Assembly (NCBI GenBank): GCA_958299035.1
Contig: CATQJL010000001.1
Span: forward strand, 77,273,594-77,337,593
Direction: 5' to 3'
DNA length: 64,000 nt
Source of the DNA: Cylicocyclus nassatus
Taxonomy: Eukaryota; Nematoda; Chromadorea; Rhabditida; Strongylidae
Below are positions 22,260-34,420 of the stretch, piece after piece. The position numbers were made by a program, and so were the translations under genes. The stretch's first letter is position 1. Each line of letters starts with the position of its first letter. The notes beneath the pieces are model-generated. The model was not told the origin of the DNA. It searched no databases and saw only the letters and a program-made list of their open reading frames with translations.

Positions 22260-23425
22260 TAGGACAAGATAAGTGCATTCTTATTTCACAATATAGAAGA
22301 ACATCCGCCAGAGGAGATGATCAATATATAACTTTTTTAAATCCTCTCAAAAAATATCTGTGCAAATCATTTTAGATCCTCTTTCCTTGCTAGGGAATTT
22401 CAAAGGTCTAGAAATCAAATATTTATCTAAAGAAAGGGAAAACGGAGATTAATAACGGTTTTGTTTTTTGCTTATATAAGAACAAAAAATTGATCAGATG
22501 CACAATATTGGACTCTCCTATCACAGATTTTTGGCATCTTCTCCTCCCTCCTTCTTCCCGCCTACCTTTTCCAGCTTCGGCACTTCACCAACCCTTCCAT
22601 ATACTGAAGCGCGAAACTTCAAAAAGGCCATTAATTGCGTACAGGAATTGGCAGTGAATTGCCAACGACTCGTCCTTGCCGACGCTGCGCACAACTCTAT
22701 TGTGCGCTCAGTTGAATCGTCGAACGGGGGTGAAATTTATTGGATTGTGGTGGCGGTAAACACAAAAAGAGTAGACTCATAGGCTTAAAAAGTTGAAAAC
22801 ATTTGATTAGGAGCTTTTACTGCGAATGACGATAAAGTAAACTATGCGTGGGGATAAGCTATTATTTACCCTTTGAGTTGATAAATACCGCGAGAATTTC
22901 AACAATTTGCGCAGTTTACCGAGGCAGACGAGGTCGGGGAAGAAAAAGTAACCTTCAAAACAGCAATTTTCAACGAAAAAATGGTTGGAAATAACCGTGA
23001 AAAGAGTAAAACATCCCCTATAATAACACAGTCACAGGCTAGTCCAAGTATTGTATTGACAGTTTCTCATCGACACGCTTGACCGAATTACTGGAAACGA
23101 GAAAGAGCTGAGGTGACAAGGTCAAATGAGTCGTAAAAAACGGTGATCAAGGTTGGGTGCGTGTGCGAGATGGTATAGATTTGAGTTTTATGACAAAAAC
23201 GGCTTGAATACACAAAATGTTGAGAAATTGTCCGAAAAAACAGCAAAAACATTTGAAAATTTGTTTTAGTAGTATCCAGAAGGTAGAAATTTCGCCAGAT
23301 ATTATAAAATTGATATTGAAAAAAGCGATATCTGAAAAGGAAGACAAAAATGCGGTAGAACAATAGTGAAAGCATTATTCTCTCCCCCCTCCAAACAGCG
23401 AAATACGCAGTTTCACAATTTAGGT
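22260..23425. other. Unannotated stretch
   Basis: A 94-codon plus-strand frame at 22,498-22,782 starts with ATG but has no recognised domain or clear splice context. Nothing else supported. Confidence 0.35.
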
Positions 23426-23435
23426 ACTACTCAGG

Positions 23436-25029
23436 GGTGCGTGGCGTTAGGTACCCAGCCGAGGTGCGGGCGTTAGGTACCCAGCCATTAGTGGTATACA
23501 CTAAGCCACGCCCCTTGGCTGCTTTAACAGCGGGTACCTAACGATACACCAAATTCTAGCTGCTGAACAGCCCACCTAGCTCGCTGAAGCGCTGGGGCTT
23601 GCGAACCACATGGAAAAATAGTTCAAGAAAATAAAAAAAAATGCGCGAATGAAAGCGCAAGTTTAAAACTCCTTTTCTATTGTTTTTTTTGAATCAATAT
23701 TAGAACCACAGAAATTCGGGATGAAAGCTGAAAACAAGGTAAGGATTTTATGAGCACTTCACATAGTTTTGCAAAAAATTGTGATAATTTGATCTAACCG
23801 ATAAGTCAGCGGAAGTTTCAAAAAAGTAAACTTTGTGGAATTAATTTTATGATATTATTGAAGCAACGCGCACTTTTGGAGACGCTTCTGGCAAATAAGT
23901 TGCACGAAATATCCCTTTGTTCCAAAAAAACTGCAAATATATTTTTGACAATGAGAAAAGGAACCGATTGAAAGAAGAGCTTCGACAAGAACTGTCATCA
24001 GGAATCGGTTTAAGGCGACTATGTGGCCTTTTGATATGGGAAAGGCACTAGCTCTGTTCCACTTAACGAAAATTGTAAAGCTATGCCAATTTCGGATGAG
24101 TGTCGCCAAGAGAATGCAACAGGAAAAAGCAGCAACTCTACTGAGAACGATTGTTGGGAAAATCTTTCGCTCTTTGAGGAGTTACAAAAAAATTCGTAGC
24201 TTTGGTTGGATAAACTGAGCATATTTTGGCTGCTAGAAAAGAAAATGAATATGAAACAATTGCAATATGAAGGCCTCCAAAAAAGCATTATAGAGAACGT
24301 AGGCATGATAAAATACAATAGCTCAATGAAATTTTCACACGAGAAATCTTCCAAAATAAAGAAAAATGTGTGCTTATCAATGCCCCGTAAATCTGTTGGT
24401 CTTGACTATGACCGAAATAATAACCTTAATAATCTACGTTGACATAGTTCACGATTCCTGTGGCAATATTAACGCAAGTGTTACGACCCTTTACTTCACA
24501 CCTTGAAACGAGCCTGATGACAACATGTGAAAGGAATATTCCGTTTAATATTTGCCAGGGGCGCATCCGAAAGTGCGCTTTTTTTCATTAAAATCATAAA
24601 ATTTTGGTTTATTGGTATTCTACAAGGTTTACTTTCATAAAATTCCCTCTGACATTATCGGTTCAGGTTATCACAATTTTTTTGCAAAACTATGTGAACT
24701 GCTCATAAAAGTCTTACCATGTTTTTAGCTTTCATCACTGAATTTCTGTGGTTCTAAAAATTATTTTTAAAAAAGCAATAAAAAAAGCGTTTTAAATAAA
24801 CTTGCGCTTTCATTCGCGCATTTTTTTTTATTTTCTCGGACTATCATTTTTCTGTGGGTCGCAAGCGCCAGCGCTTTAGCGAGTTTGGTGAGCCTTTCTA
24901 GCAGCTAGAATTTGGTGTATCGTTAGGTACCCACTGTTAAAGCAGCCAAGGGGCGTGGCCTAGTGTATACCACTAACAGCTGGGTACCTAACGCTCGCAC
25001 CTCGGGTGGGTACCTAACGCCCGCCCCCC
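23436..25029. mobile_element. 1.6-kb MULE-like element with long TIRs
   Basis: Inverted arms of about 450 bp (23,436-23,880 and 24,560-25,029) share two spaced copies of gcgttaggtaccca, then tagtggtatacacta, then gcgcgaatgaaagcgcaagt. The element is flanked by ACTACTCAGG (23,426-23,435) and ACCACTCAGG (25,030-25,039), a 10-bp duplication with one mismatch. Long terminal repeats plus a 9-10-bp duplication fit Mutator-like elements. The about 680-bp interior has frames of 65-111 codons but no recognisable transposase. Superfamily is inferred from structure. Confidence 0.8.
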
Positions 25030-25039
25030 ACCACTCAGG

Positions 25040-26140
25040 CGCTTGGTGCCTGCGTATCCATTAACCCCAGGTCTTTCCTCTCGACTCGGAGGCGCCAGGA
25101 CTGCGCCGCAGCCGCAGCTCATGGGAAAGATCTGCGCTTGGAATATGGATGCACGAAAACTAGCTATTGCGCAACTGACATGTAAATCATACATTTTGAC
25201 GGCCTATAGGGATATTTGAGGACAATCATTTGCAATGAGTGACTGCCGTGTTATACAACCCGGTGGGAATATATCGACCATTTTTCGTGTTTCAAATAGG
25301 CCAAAAACTCAACTAATTGAAAGGACATTTCCTCATGGAATTTACTTTCAAGGGAATTGAATGGCTAAGTTGCTGCTGTACTGTGTAAAAAACAATGGGG
25401 CTGGAAAAAATTGGAATGTAATCAGAGGCACAGAAGTCAGGTGTACAAAAAATAATCATAATCAGTAGAATCTCGAATTACAGTGACAGCAATTAAAGTC
25501 AACGCAAAGACACAACTGAAACCAAAAAATAAGTCAATTACTCATTACCAAGATTTCTTTTTTTACATTGTTAGTACGATGAAGAAGAAAAGAACTGAGA
25601 CAAGACGCTCATTTCTTTGGCGAAAATTCTATAGAAAGAGTAAGATATTACTTTGTAAATCTCGGAAGAAAACTGAGAAGATGATAAGTTTGTGGGGTCG
25701 CATATTTGCAAGCTTTTTGGGTTTAATAGAAGGAGAGGTTTAAGGACAAGGATGGAATGGATGGAATGGAACGGGGGGGGGGAGGGAGGAGAGAAGAATT
25801 TATGGAGCAAAAAGTGGGTGAGAGGAAGCCATCAATCAAAACTAAATACTAGTAAGGAAATTTTGGGCGAAAGAGTGGCTTGAAGACAAAAGATGGAAGA
25901 ACAGATTCTTTACCTGAAGCTCTACAGAGGGCAGGAAATCCGCTGCAAATTTGTGAAAAGTTTTCAAAAAAGGAGCAGTTAGATCGGCCCACGAGCTACT
26001 TTAAAGACAATTTTTCTTTCCTAAAGTTTACGCATCGCCGAGAGAAAAAGAAACAGCGAAAAGAAAAATTTCAGAGCGGTTTTTGTCAAAGAGCATCATC
26101 CAACAAAAGCGTAGATGGAGCAACGGATACGGAGAGATAA
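25040..26140. other. Unannotated stretch
   Basis: No supported gene. Two tandem ggatggaat words and a G tract of about 10 nt lie at 25,750-25,785. Confidence 0.4.
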
Positions 26141-26144
26141 ATGA

Positions 26145-26545
26145 GTGTGTGTGTGCGTATACGCGGGGGTACTAGAGGGGAGCGAGTGTGGGCCGTCAAG
26201 TTTTTCTGTACATCTCAACTCGTCATTGCTCATCCGGCGTGGCGCGGGTCTGCTGCTGCACTCTGTCGCGCGCTCCGCGATATCGCGCGGCTCGGCTCCG
26301 TCGTCAATCACGTTCACCGCCACTTTTTCGTCGTTCTTTCGCTCTACGGCGTTGTTGCTGCTGGGCTGCTGACCGGCACGGACGTACACTTTTTGACAGC
26401 TGCGCTTTGTCCGTCAACCGGGCACCGGGCCTCCGGCTCGACCAGGTCGACGATCGACGCGGATTTGTCGAGGACCAGTGAAAGTGTGTGGGAACGCAAT
26501 GACGAGCGAGGGCATAAGAGAGATTTCTTGGCAAATTGGTCGATG
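26145..26545. other. CpG-rich patch of unknown role
   Basis: About 400 bp is strikingly GC- and CpG-rich, open in several frames on both strands (75-135 codons), and begins with a gtgtgtgtgcgtatac run. Low stop-codon density follows from composition, so I do not call a protein. A promoter-proximal exon is possible: neither a start nor a consistent splice donor stands out. A similar patch is at 34.0-34.4 kb. Confidence 0.35.
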
Positions 26546-26934
26546 TAAAAAAGAGCCGAGAGGATGCTGCTGACGCAAAGGAGAGGAGACAAGTGCTCGT
26601 GCCGGAATTAGGGAGAAAATGCGACGGGAAGACAAACTATGAGAAGGGGATTTCTGGCGACGAACTCCAACAACTTGCTGACTTTTCTGCTTTTTTTCTG
26701 AATAGATGAGGCAAAGAAATGATTAGTTAAACCTTCAAAAGATAGATGAGAAACACTATGAAGAAAGATAGAAAGGTGAATAAAATCTAGGAAAGACTAT
26801 AAGAAGCTATTACTAAAAAATACAATCCTTATAGCTCTTTCAACGAGATGAAGGGCTTTTGGAGAGAGATTGAAGCAAAGAATAATGGAAGAAAATGATT
26901 GAATAATAAGGCTGGTACAGAGTTGCCCGTCTAA

Positions 26935-27060
26935 CCCGTTTAAGCGCCATGCTCAAGTCGTGCTAGCTCCGTGCCAAAGTGGATCGATCGATATGGAGTG
27001 CGTGCGTGAGAGTTCCGGCACGGCGCTGTCACGGAGGTGGCATACCAGCACGCGGGTCGT
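26935..27060. repeat. GC-rich repeat, ATTGATCGAT-centre family
   Basis: Contains aagcgccatgctcaagtcgt, a ggatcgatcgatatgg centre and ttccggcacggcgctg, in the same order as 11,000-11,120. The inverted symmetry is weaker than in that copy. Confidence 0.55.
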
Positions 27061-27069
27061 AGTCTCTGC

Positions 27070-27990
27070 CAAAGTGAGAGGTAGACAATAACCATCAAAA
27101 TTTGCTGAGTAGGTAGTTTTGTAACTTCAACTTCGTAACTTCGAAAAATCTCGATAAATTGTCAAACTTCTCAAAAATAGAACATAATATTATTGTATCA
27201 AGTACGACTGATGATAGTAACGATTGGAAGAAGTATTCAACACCTTTGAAACACTGGGAACAGTAACTATCGATTTATTGATCGGAGGATGACTGGGCGC
27301 TGTTTATAATCACAAGTGAGTGCCCGATCGGGCGCGTTGCCCGATGATCGCCCGATTGGGATTTTTATGGAAAACCGATGCATTAGAATTTTGTGGTGTT
27401 GCTTACCGAAACATCTGACAGTGCTTTTATTGAAATTGAATAATGAAGTTAACTTTGTCAATCTGGGATGATAGTGATAAAAAATCTGAAAAAAATGCAA
27501 GACTATAATCAGAATTCAAAATAAATCATATGTCCCACAATTTGAGTCAGGCCACAAAAAAAACTTCGCACACCACGATGTTGAAAGAAACTAGACAGAT
27601 CGAATGTGTTCTAGCCATCTCGTCAAATCGAAACTCCAACAAAAGGAAACGGAACCAGTTGTAGAGGCGTTGCAAGTACAAGAAAAACGAGAGAAAAGTA
27701 AATAGCGGCAGAGGTGCGAAAAAGCCGGCAAAAACCGCAAAAGAGCAGACGAAGTTTTTGCTCTGTGTGGCGCGTCTTTGCAAATGCTACGCGCTCGAGA
27801 CTCGGGCCGTGTAGCTTCGCAAGTGCGGCTTGAAGTCGTAAACATGTTACAGGCACTTATCCAAACGCTGATGAGCAAACAAAATCAAGCCGAACGAACG
27901 ATGCCGAACGAGCAGCAAAAGTACTGGAGAAAAGACGAAGCAGCGAGTCATAAGGGAAGAGGGGTGAGGAGAAATCGCGCAATTACCTAC
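27070..27990. other. Unannotated stretch
   Basis: Overlapping frames occur on both strands at 27.55-27.99 kb. None has distinguishing features. Confidence 0.35.
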
Positions 27991-27994
27991 CTTT

Positions 27995-28159
27995 TCAGAC
28001 AATCGCAAAAGGGGAAAACTGAACTTGTAAAACTTCCGAGGGGACACTCCTACTGGAGCTGCAAGGCAGAGCGGGGTCACCCACACGAGCTAATAGGAGC
28101 GTCCGCCCCGGAAGTTTTGGAAGTTCAATTTTCCCCGGAAGTCATTCGCGATTGTCTGA
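27995..28159. mobile_element. 165-bp foldback MITE
   Basis: Terminal inverted repeats begin TCAGACAATCGC at both ends and continue through gggaaaa(c/t)tgaactt, aaaacttccg and gg(g)gacrctccta. Interior and arms are GC-rich. No target duplication is evident. A 140-codon plus-strand frame at 27,778-28,200 runs through it and is therefore unlikely to be a gene. Confidence 0.75.
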
Positions 28160-28199
28160 GTAATACGATAGAATGTATAAGATGCAAATCAAAAAAATA

Positions 28200-29440
28200 G
28201 AGAAGGAACGAAAGAAAAAATGGGGAGAAAAAAATCATTGCAACTCAACCACTGCTAGAAGGCATTTCCAGGTCTTCTCTTAGTGAATTTACTCCAAAAA
28301 ACTTACAAGAGTGAAAAAAGAACAGGTAATTTATGGTTCTGGATAAGAATTCCAAGACATAGATATCCTTGATTGATTAGGAGAACAGGATTTTGATAGT
28401 TTTAAGGCAATAGAATTAGTTACATAGATAAATAAAGGGCTAGACAAATTAAAATAATACATATTACTAGTTGTTAGCGAGTTGAAAAACTGGAGAATAA
28501 GAACAAGGTCGAAGGTATTCCACGCCTTCTTCTTCGGAAAGGGAAATTCGGAGGGATGTGGTATGATCATACACTAATAAGAAACAAAAAAAAAACATTT
28601 TAACACTTTAAAAAATGACAAAACAAAGTTCGAGTGGAAAAAAGAGAAAGAGCAATATGGGTCGACAAATGTGAAAAGAAATTTTCGAGTCCTTCTCCTC
28701 AGGTGATTGAATCGAAAGTAGTGTCACACGATTGAGGAAAGAATGTGAACAAATAATCTGATTTAGATAAGCAATGACTGGCCTCCTGAAGCAGAAGATA
28801 AATAAGATGTAAAAAAAAGTTGATGCAAAACACTCAGCACTCATGTGCAAGACTCCGCTTTAAAAAGTGGCAAACTCCAACCCTATTTGCCACGAAATTT
28901 CCTAAATTTGAAGTATCCAATTCTTTTATAGATTCCTACTAAAATTTGAACAGGGATACAGAAATAAATCTTAATAGTTCCAATTGCATAGGAAAAGCGA
29001 AGAGCAGACGAATCAAAATTACGCGCATTTCCCTTTTCAGCGCTAATTTTTTAAAGAACGTCTATCGTTTGGAAAAAGCAACACACTTTTAAGCATAGAA
29101 TCAGATAGGTTTATGGATGGAGTAAATTGTTTACCGTAACATAAAGATCAAAACAGAAAGAATAATAGTCGCCCATTACGACACTAACCATTACGACACT
29201 ATTTCGGGCATTAGATTGGAATTTGCGATAAGCGCATTTTCTAATCTGGCACAGACGGGAATGCTGCCATAACATAGAGAAAACTAACGATCTGTTCACA
29301 GGATGGGAGGGAGAAGGGACAGGAGGAGGGAGAGGGGGGAGAAAAAATTTATCAAAAGAGGGGAATATGCTTTCATAATGAAATGCGGTGGTGGTGCCCA
29401 GAGGAAAAAGCTGGAAGCAAAGAACAAACTTCGTATGTTA
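28200..29440. other. Unannotated AT-rich stretch
   Basis: Nothing supported. Confidence 0.4.
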
Positions 29441-29700
29441 TTTCATAAATCTTATACGAAGTGCAATAAACAGAGTAAAAATCTTTTTGTTGGAATTTAT
29501 GAGATGTTAAGATTATACTACGAAAAAATGCTACAGAAAATGAATTAGACGAAATGTTAACGAAAGTGAACGAAGTGATTCTTTTGCAAAGTGCGTTAAC
29601 CGAAGTAAAAATCATTTTATCGGAATTTGAAAAAACGTTGAATTTTTATTATGATAAAAATGCCACAGAAGATGAGAAAGGCTGTTAACAAAACTAAACG
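29441..29700 (+). pseudogene. Decayed tandem repeat of a coding-like 130-bp unit
   Basis: Two units of about 130 bp (29,441-29,570 and 29,571-29,700) align through agtaaaaatc, tcggaattt, tattat/tactac and aaaatgytacagaa. In the second unit one frame reads EVKIILSEFEKTLNFYY then DKNATEDEKGC before a stop. The first unit contains the matching YYEK and NATENELDEM in two different frames, so a frameshift separates them. The motif is charged and helix-forming, like a coiled-coil repeat. This looks like the remnant of a repetitive coding region, though chance openness in AT-rich DNA remains possible. Confidence 0.35.
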
Positions 29701-30560
29701 CAGTTCCCATGCGTTTTCGAATGTTGCCATATCGCACGAACAATTTTGAAACAAAATATTGTCATGAGAATTGCTCACATAGCAGCGATGTATCATCAGG
29801 GAAACGAATGTTCCTTTCGCTGGAACAGCAAACCAATAGCACATACCAAGAATTTATAGGTGAAAAGGAGGATTAACCGGTGATATTCATGATCCCCTTT
29901 CTTGAAACTTGGCGATGACTGTATATCCCTTAGTGTTTTCGCCGAAACGTAAGGCTCAATAAAGAGTTCCGATAAAAAGCTGTTGTGGCATAAAAAAGCT
30001 AAAGAATGCACAAATTAAGAATAGTTTTCTGTTCAGCGAATGCCAAAAAAAGTGACAAATCAAGATCCATTTGCTAGAGACTTTCGAAACATAGAAAAAA
30101 CATGAAGTGGATTTATAATTGGTTAGCATCAGTATTTTTAATGTTTAAGACCAACTTAAGCAATTATCGAGATACATTCACATTTGAGCTCTTAATTCCG
30201 AAGAAATGGAGTTCAGTGATTTTTTTGTCGCGACGTGTTTATCGTGACAGGACCGTCGGAATGTTATACTTTTTCTAAACCAGTACATCACTAAAATGAG
30301 CATAATCACTTTGGGCTTCGATGAAATCGAAGACGCAGTGATTGGGTAAATGCAAAAAAATAAACGAGAACGTAATGCATTCCGAATAGGCAAAATAGTG
30401 AGAAAGGAGTATCGAGGAAAATGCAAGCAAAAACTTGCATCCATTTTGCAAAAGTGCAACGGTCTCTCTCAAAGTGGTCCCTTGGGATATTAACCGGCCG
30501 GATATGATTTATGAGGATCAAAGGCTCGCACAGAAATAGATACCTTTAGTAGTAAAATAG
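29701..30560. other. Unannotated stretch
   Basis: Nothing supported. Confidence 0.4.
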
Positions 30561-30564
30561 AACC

Positions 30565-30849
30565 TTGGAAATATCTTTTGAACTAGGAAGGTCTCAGCTC
30601 AATGAGATTTTAATCAACCTGGGAAAAAGGATCTTGAAAAGGAACTTAGTCTCGAATTCCCATAAAGTGCAAACAATCTCGCCTCATAAAGCCATTATGC
30701 CAGAAACTTCAGATAATCAAAAAAAAGCGTTTGAAATATGGAAAGCAATATCGGTGAGAAGAAGAGCGGGACGTCCTCCAAAAAGATTAGAATCTTGGAA
30801 TGCGGTCAGCGATGAAACTACGAAACTTCAATGCCAAGTTGCCGCCTAG
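30565..30849 (+). CDS. Uncertain ORF with an AT-hook-like motif
   Basis: A 94-codon frame that does not begin with ATG contains RRRAGRPPKR near residue 70, which resembles the GRP core of AT-hook DNA-binding motifs. The rest is unremarkable. A strong donor-like GTGAGA just before the motif (about 30,754) and an acceptor-like cttcag upstream (about 30,711) would place the motif in an intron under a spliced reading. The basic run alone is weak evidence, so I give this low weight. Confidence 0.2.
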   Translation: MEISFELGRSQLNEILINLGKRILKRNLVSNSHKVQTISPHKAIMPETSDNQKKAFEIWKAISVRRRAGRPPKRLESWNAVSDETTKLQCQVAA

Positions 30850-31916
30850 CGGTGCAAGGGTGACGAGTGGGAAAAAATTGGCGAAATTTTAGTCGAAAAA
30901 ATGGAGAAATGGAGGGTGTAGGAGGGGTTAAAAAACTTGCAAAAAATGCGATTCTGTACAGACAAAAAACTGTATTTTTTCGCTGCAAAAAAATCAATCA
31001 ATAAACGAACTAGTCAGCAAAAAATCTTTTATGTAGGTCCGCTCTTCGGCAATGGCGATGTTGTTCCGATCACAAACCGGCACAATCGGCTCAGCTGCAT
31101 ACATTTGATGGGTTTATCATAGCATCTGTGCGTCCGAATCGCTCACATTATAGCCGGGGCTATTGGCCCCCTGGTGACTCGTTACACGTTTGAGGAATCC
31201 GCCAGTTGATTTAGGAGACTATAGGTCAATCAGACATTGATAGGTGTAATTAGAGAGTATATAATGACTACTACTTGACGTAGTTCCTATTAATCATTAT
31301 TACTCATTGAAATATGGAAAATGGTCCAATATAAGCAAAAGATTAATTTCACAAAGCTTCGGAAACTCATCGAGCTCAAGAACCAACTGTAAAAAAACTC
31401 AAATCCAAAAGCTAGAGTCACAGGTGTAACAAAAAAGCGTCTATAGTTTTGTCTCTGCCAGCCTTCCATATGTATACACCTCCGCGACGCATACGCTGCG
31501 CGCGCTCAGCTTTCCTTCAAACCGCTTTAGAAAGTTCATTTGAGAAGACTCGCCGCTTTGTAGTTATTCTCTACGTTTTCTAGACAGTCTTTGCATTTTA
31601 GAAGCCCGTGGCCCACAAGTTTAGAGTCTTCAAGGAGATTTTGATGCTTTCAGACTTGATTTCAAAACAAGTTCTCAATTAAGAAAACTCTAAAATTCTG
31701 CCTCCACCACTAGTGTAATAAATACAAAGATTTTCGAGCACTCTTGGCCACTTTAAAGTTGTGAACATGTAGGGAGATTCTAAAAACATTCTTTCTGAAG
31801 TTAGCCACTTATTTTCTAGGTAGATAAATTCACATGATATTCAAGATTGAGGCCCAATACTATGTTATTTTCAGGATTTACAAAAAAAATATAACAACAA
31901 TAAAATTTCTTGTATA
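30850..31916. other. Unannotated stretch
   Basis: Nothing supported. Confidence 0.4.
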
Positions 31917-31918
31917 TA

Positions 31919-32597
31919 CAGGGTGTCCCAAAAGTATGTATACACTGTATGATCGTTGATATCTTTTCTCCCAAGAAGTCTTTTGGCTACCACCAAGCAT
32001 AATTTCTTAGAGCTGGCATCAACTTAGATTTGCAGTATGGAGCCAATTACGGATCGTTCTTCACTACTGCAAAATTACGGTAGAAACTTTTAGCTTACAG
32101 CGTCACTACGGATTCGCCGCGTTTTAAAAAAAAAGTTTCCAAAAAATCTTAAAAGTGTGTACTAGGGTTTTCAAGCTCTCTGATTTTATTATTCAACTTT
32201 TTACTTTGCAAAGCTTTTGAAATGGCGTAATCACAATTTTATGGAGTTTTGTAAAAACAACTATTGCTGTCTACCTGGCATAAATTATGAAGTAAGCATT
32301 GCGGTGAAGTGCAAACATCATATTTGGTTTTAGCGGCTTCAGTTAGCCTAGCATGGAAGTTTCCTGGTTTTTCGCGTTGCTTTCTGAGGCGAAATAGGCT
32401 CCTTGATGGCTCACAAAGCTTCTTAAACTTTTTACCGTAATCGCACAATAATGAAGAGCGACCGATGTATTCGCACTATAACGTGAACCTAAGCTGAAGC
32501 CAGCTCCACAAAATGGTGCTTAGGGGTAAGCAAAAGAATCCTTGGAAAAAGAGATATCAAAGATCAAACAGTGTATACATACTTATGGGACACCTTG
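31919..32597. mobile_element. Tc1/mariner-like foldback, copy 2 (best preserved)
   Basis: Ends read CAGGGTGTCCCAAAAGTATG and CAAGGTGTCCCATAAGTATG, each followed by tatacactgtatgatc-like sequence. TA duplicates flank the element (31,917-31,918 and 32,598-32,599). Arms extend about 150 bp and include (agagct)ggcatcaacttagatt on one side with its counterpart on the other. The interior of about 380 bp has no transposase. Same family as 2,003-2,669. Confidence 0.8.
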
Positions 32598-32599
32598 TA

Positions 32600-34030
32600 T
32601 AATATATTATTCTAATAGGAATTGTTAGAAATTATTTTGCGTTTCAAAATGTCAGAAAAAGCCCACGAGCACGCTGCAGCGTTAGAATTTCTGGTAACTT
32701 TCAAACATCGATAAGATACTACGTGGAGATACTACGTGGAGATTCCCTAAAAGCTTGTACTAAGTATTGGAATTTCTTTGGGGCATTTGGCCATAAAAAA
32801 TCTTAGCCACATAAACGACAGGATATCGACGCCGTCACGGACAGATAAGTTGTCAAAGCATGCTCGTGTTTTGCTAGACGAACTATCACAGCTCAAGCGA
32901 ACACCCAACAGCAAGACGTATTCGAGGGAAGGCTTGATGAAAAAAGAACAGTAGTGAAATGGAGAAAGAGTAGGAAGAATCTAGTAGTAAGTGAGACTTG
33001 AAACTTTCGAAATTCGATGTGTTGCAAACAGATGTATCAGTATTCTTGCCCACATTTGTAGATATACAGAAGCAATAAACGTTGGAACAATGTGAAACCT
33101 CATGCCATAAATTTCTTGTCACATTATGACGTTCGATTACATGTTTTTATTAGTATTGCAAGAAATCCTGCAACAGAACATGAGTCATGAAAAATCACCG
33201 GATTTTGCAAGTATTAAAGAGCAAAAATAATTCCGAAAAAACAATGAGGAGAATTTATATGTATAATACGCAGATTGTGACAAATGGACTATTCGGAATC
33301 AGGAGCATGTGTGATGTAAGAAAAACTGACATTTTCAAAAAATGTTATATCTTGAACATGTTCCAGAATATTCAGCTAGGTATCTCAGATCATAATGGGT
33401 AGATTTTATGGACCAGCAACAATTCTAAAAGCAAGTTCGGAAAAGGCAGTTATTTCCAAATAGCTATAAATATTAAAAGAGCATAAATCAAGCCAGTTTG
33501 ATGGCGTAGTCACGAGGATTCGAATCAAAGAAGTGGAAAATCAGAGGAAAAAGTTTGAGTGATGCGCTATTATACTTCATGATGGAATTTTCAAACTAGT
33601 TGCAATAGCGCTAGAGACGCAAGTAAAGACATTCATAAAGAATTCCATCAAAATGAGTCCATTACTGCAAATTTTGACTTGAGTTGAACTAGAAATAGGC
33701 GGAAGAATAGAGAGGAGAAGGAGGAAGATAAAGCTTGAAAGCTTAGACATATGGCTGCCAGATGGTATCCCTGTAGTTTACAACTAATTAACGAGATTTT
33801 TTAGTAGGGCTCGAAGCTCTGAAAAGCCAGCTGTATGACGAGAAAATAGAGAAAATACAGGAAACGAGAAAAAGTGCATGAAATTTGAGTTGACAGCGTC
33901 GCTGGAGAGATTTCGAGTGTAACAAAGTCTATTCGCTGCACTCAAATGGGTCATAAAATTCGGATAATCGATTGAAGTGCCGACAAAAAGAGCGACCTGT
34001 CTAAATCCACTAAAAAATCAATAAATCAAT
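32600..34030. other. Unannotated stretch
   Basis: A short tandem duplication (atactacgtggag twice) lies at about 32,716. Otherwise nothing supported. Confidence 0.4.
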
Positions 34031-34034
34031 CAAG

Positions 34035-34420
34035 TGGAATGAGGCGATCGATACCGATGACAGTTAGGGGGCGACGAGCGGGTGGGGAGCGACGACGAAA
34101 CAATTTCATTTCTCGTCTGCTAATCACCGCCGTCGCGATGGTGGCGGCGGCCGCGGAGGGGCGAGGAGGAGCCAGACTGTACTGTGCACGGGGGGGGTGC
34201 GAGGTTGAGGGTCACGTCGAGGGTAGAGAGCATGCTGGACGGGGAGACGAGGGGTAAAGCCCTCGTTCGGGTCAATCCTCTACCCTCCTCTACGCCCCGC
34301 ACCCCCGAATTCTTCCTCTTCTCCCCTTTCCCCTCCCCCCCCCCCTCCGCGTCGATCGGTGTACACGTCATCGATTGCGGCTTACACCACGGATTATAAG
34401 ACGTCGAGCGATTTGTAGAA
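34035..34420. other. GC-rich patch with G and C tracts
   Basis: Rich in cga, gcg and gagg words, with a G run near 34,190 and about 11 C at 34,335-34,345. Open frames of 71-125 codons on both strands are compositional. Could be a promoter or 5' exon region; no signal decides. Confidence 0.3.

Noticed and set aside
26141..26592. Overlapping frames of 75-135 codons on both strands
   Set aside because: Openness follows from high GC content; five frames are open at once and none has distinguishing support.
27778..28200. 140-codon plus-strand frame
   Set aside because: Its C-terminal part lies in a foldback MITE (27,995-28,159) and the rest has no coding signs.
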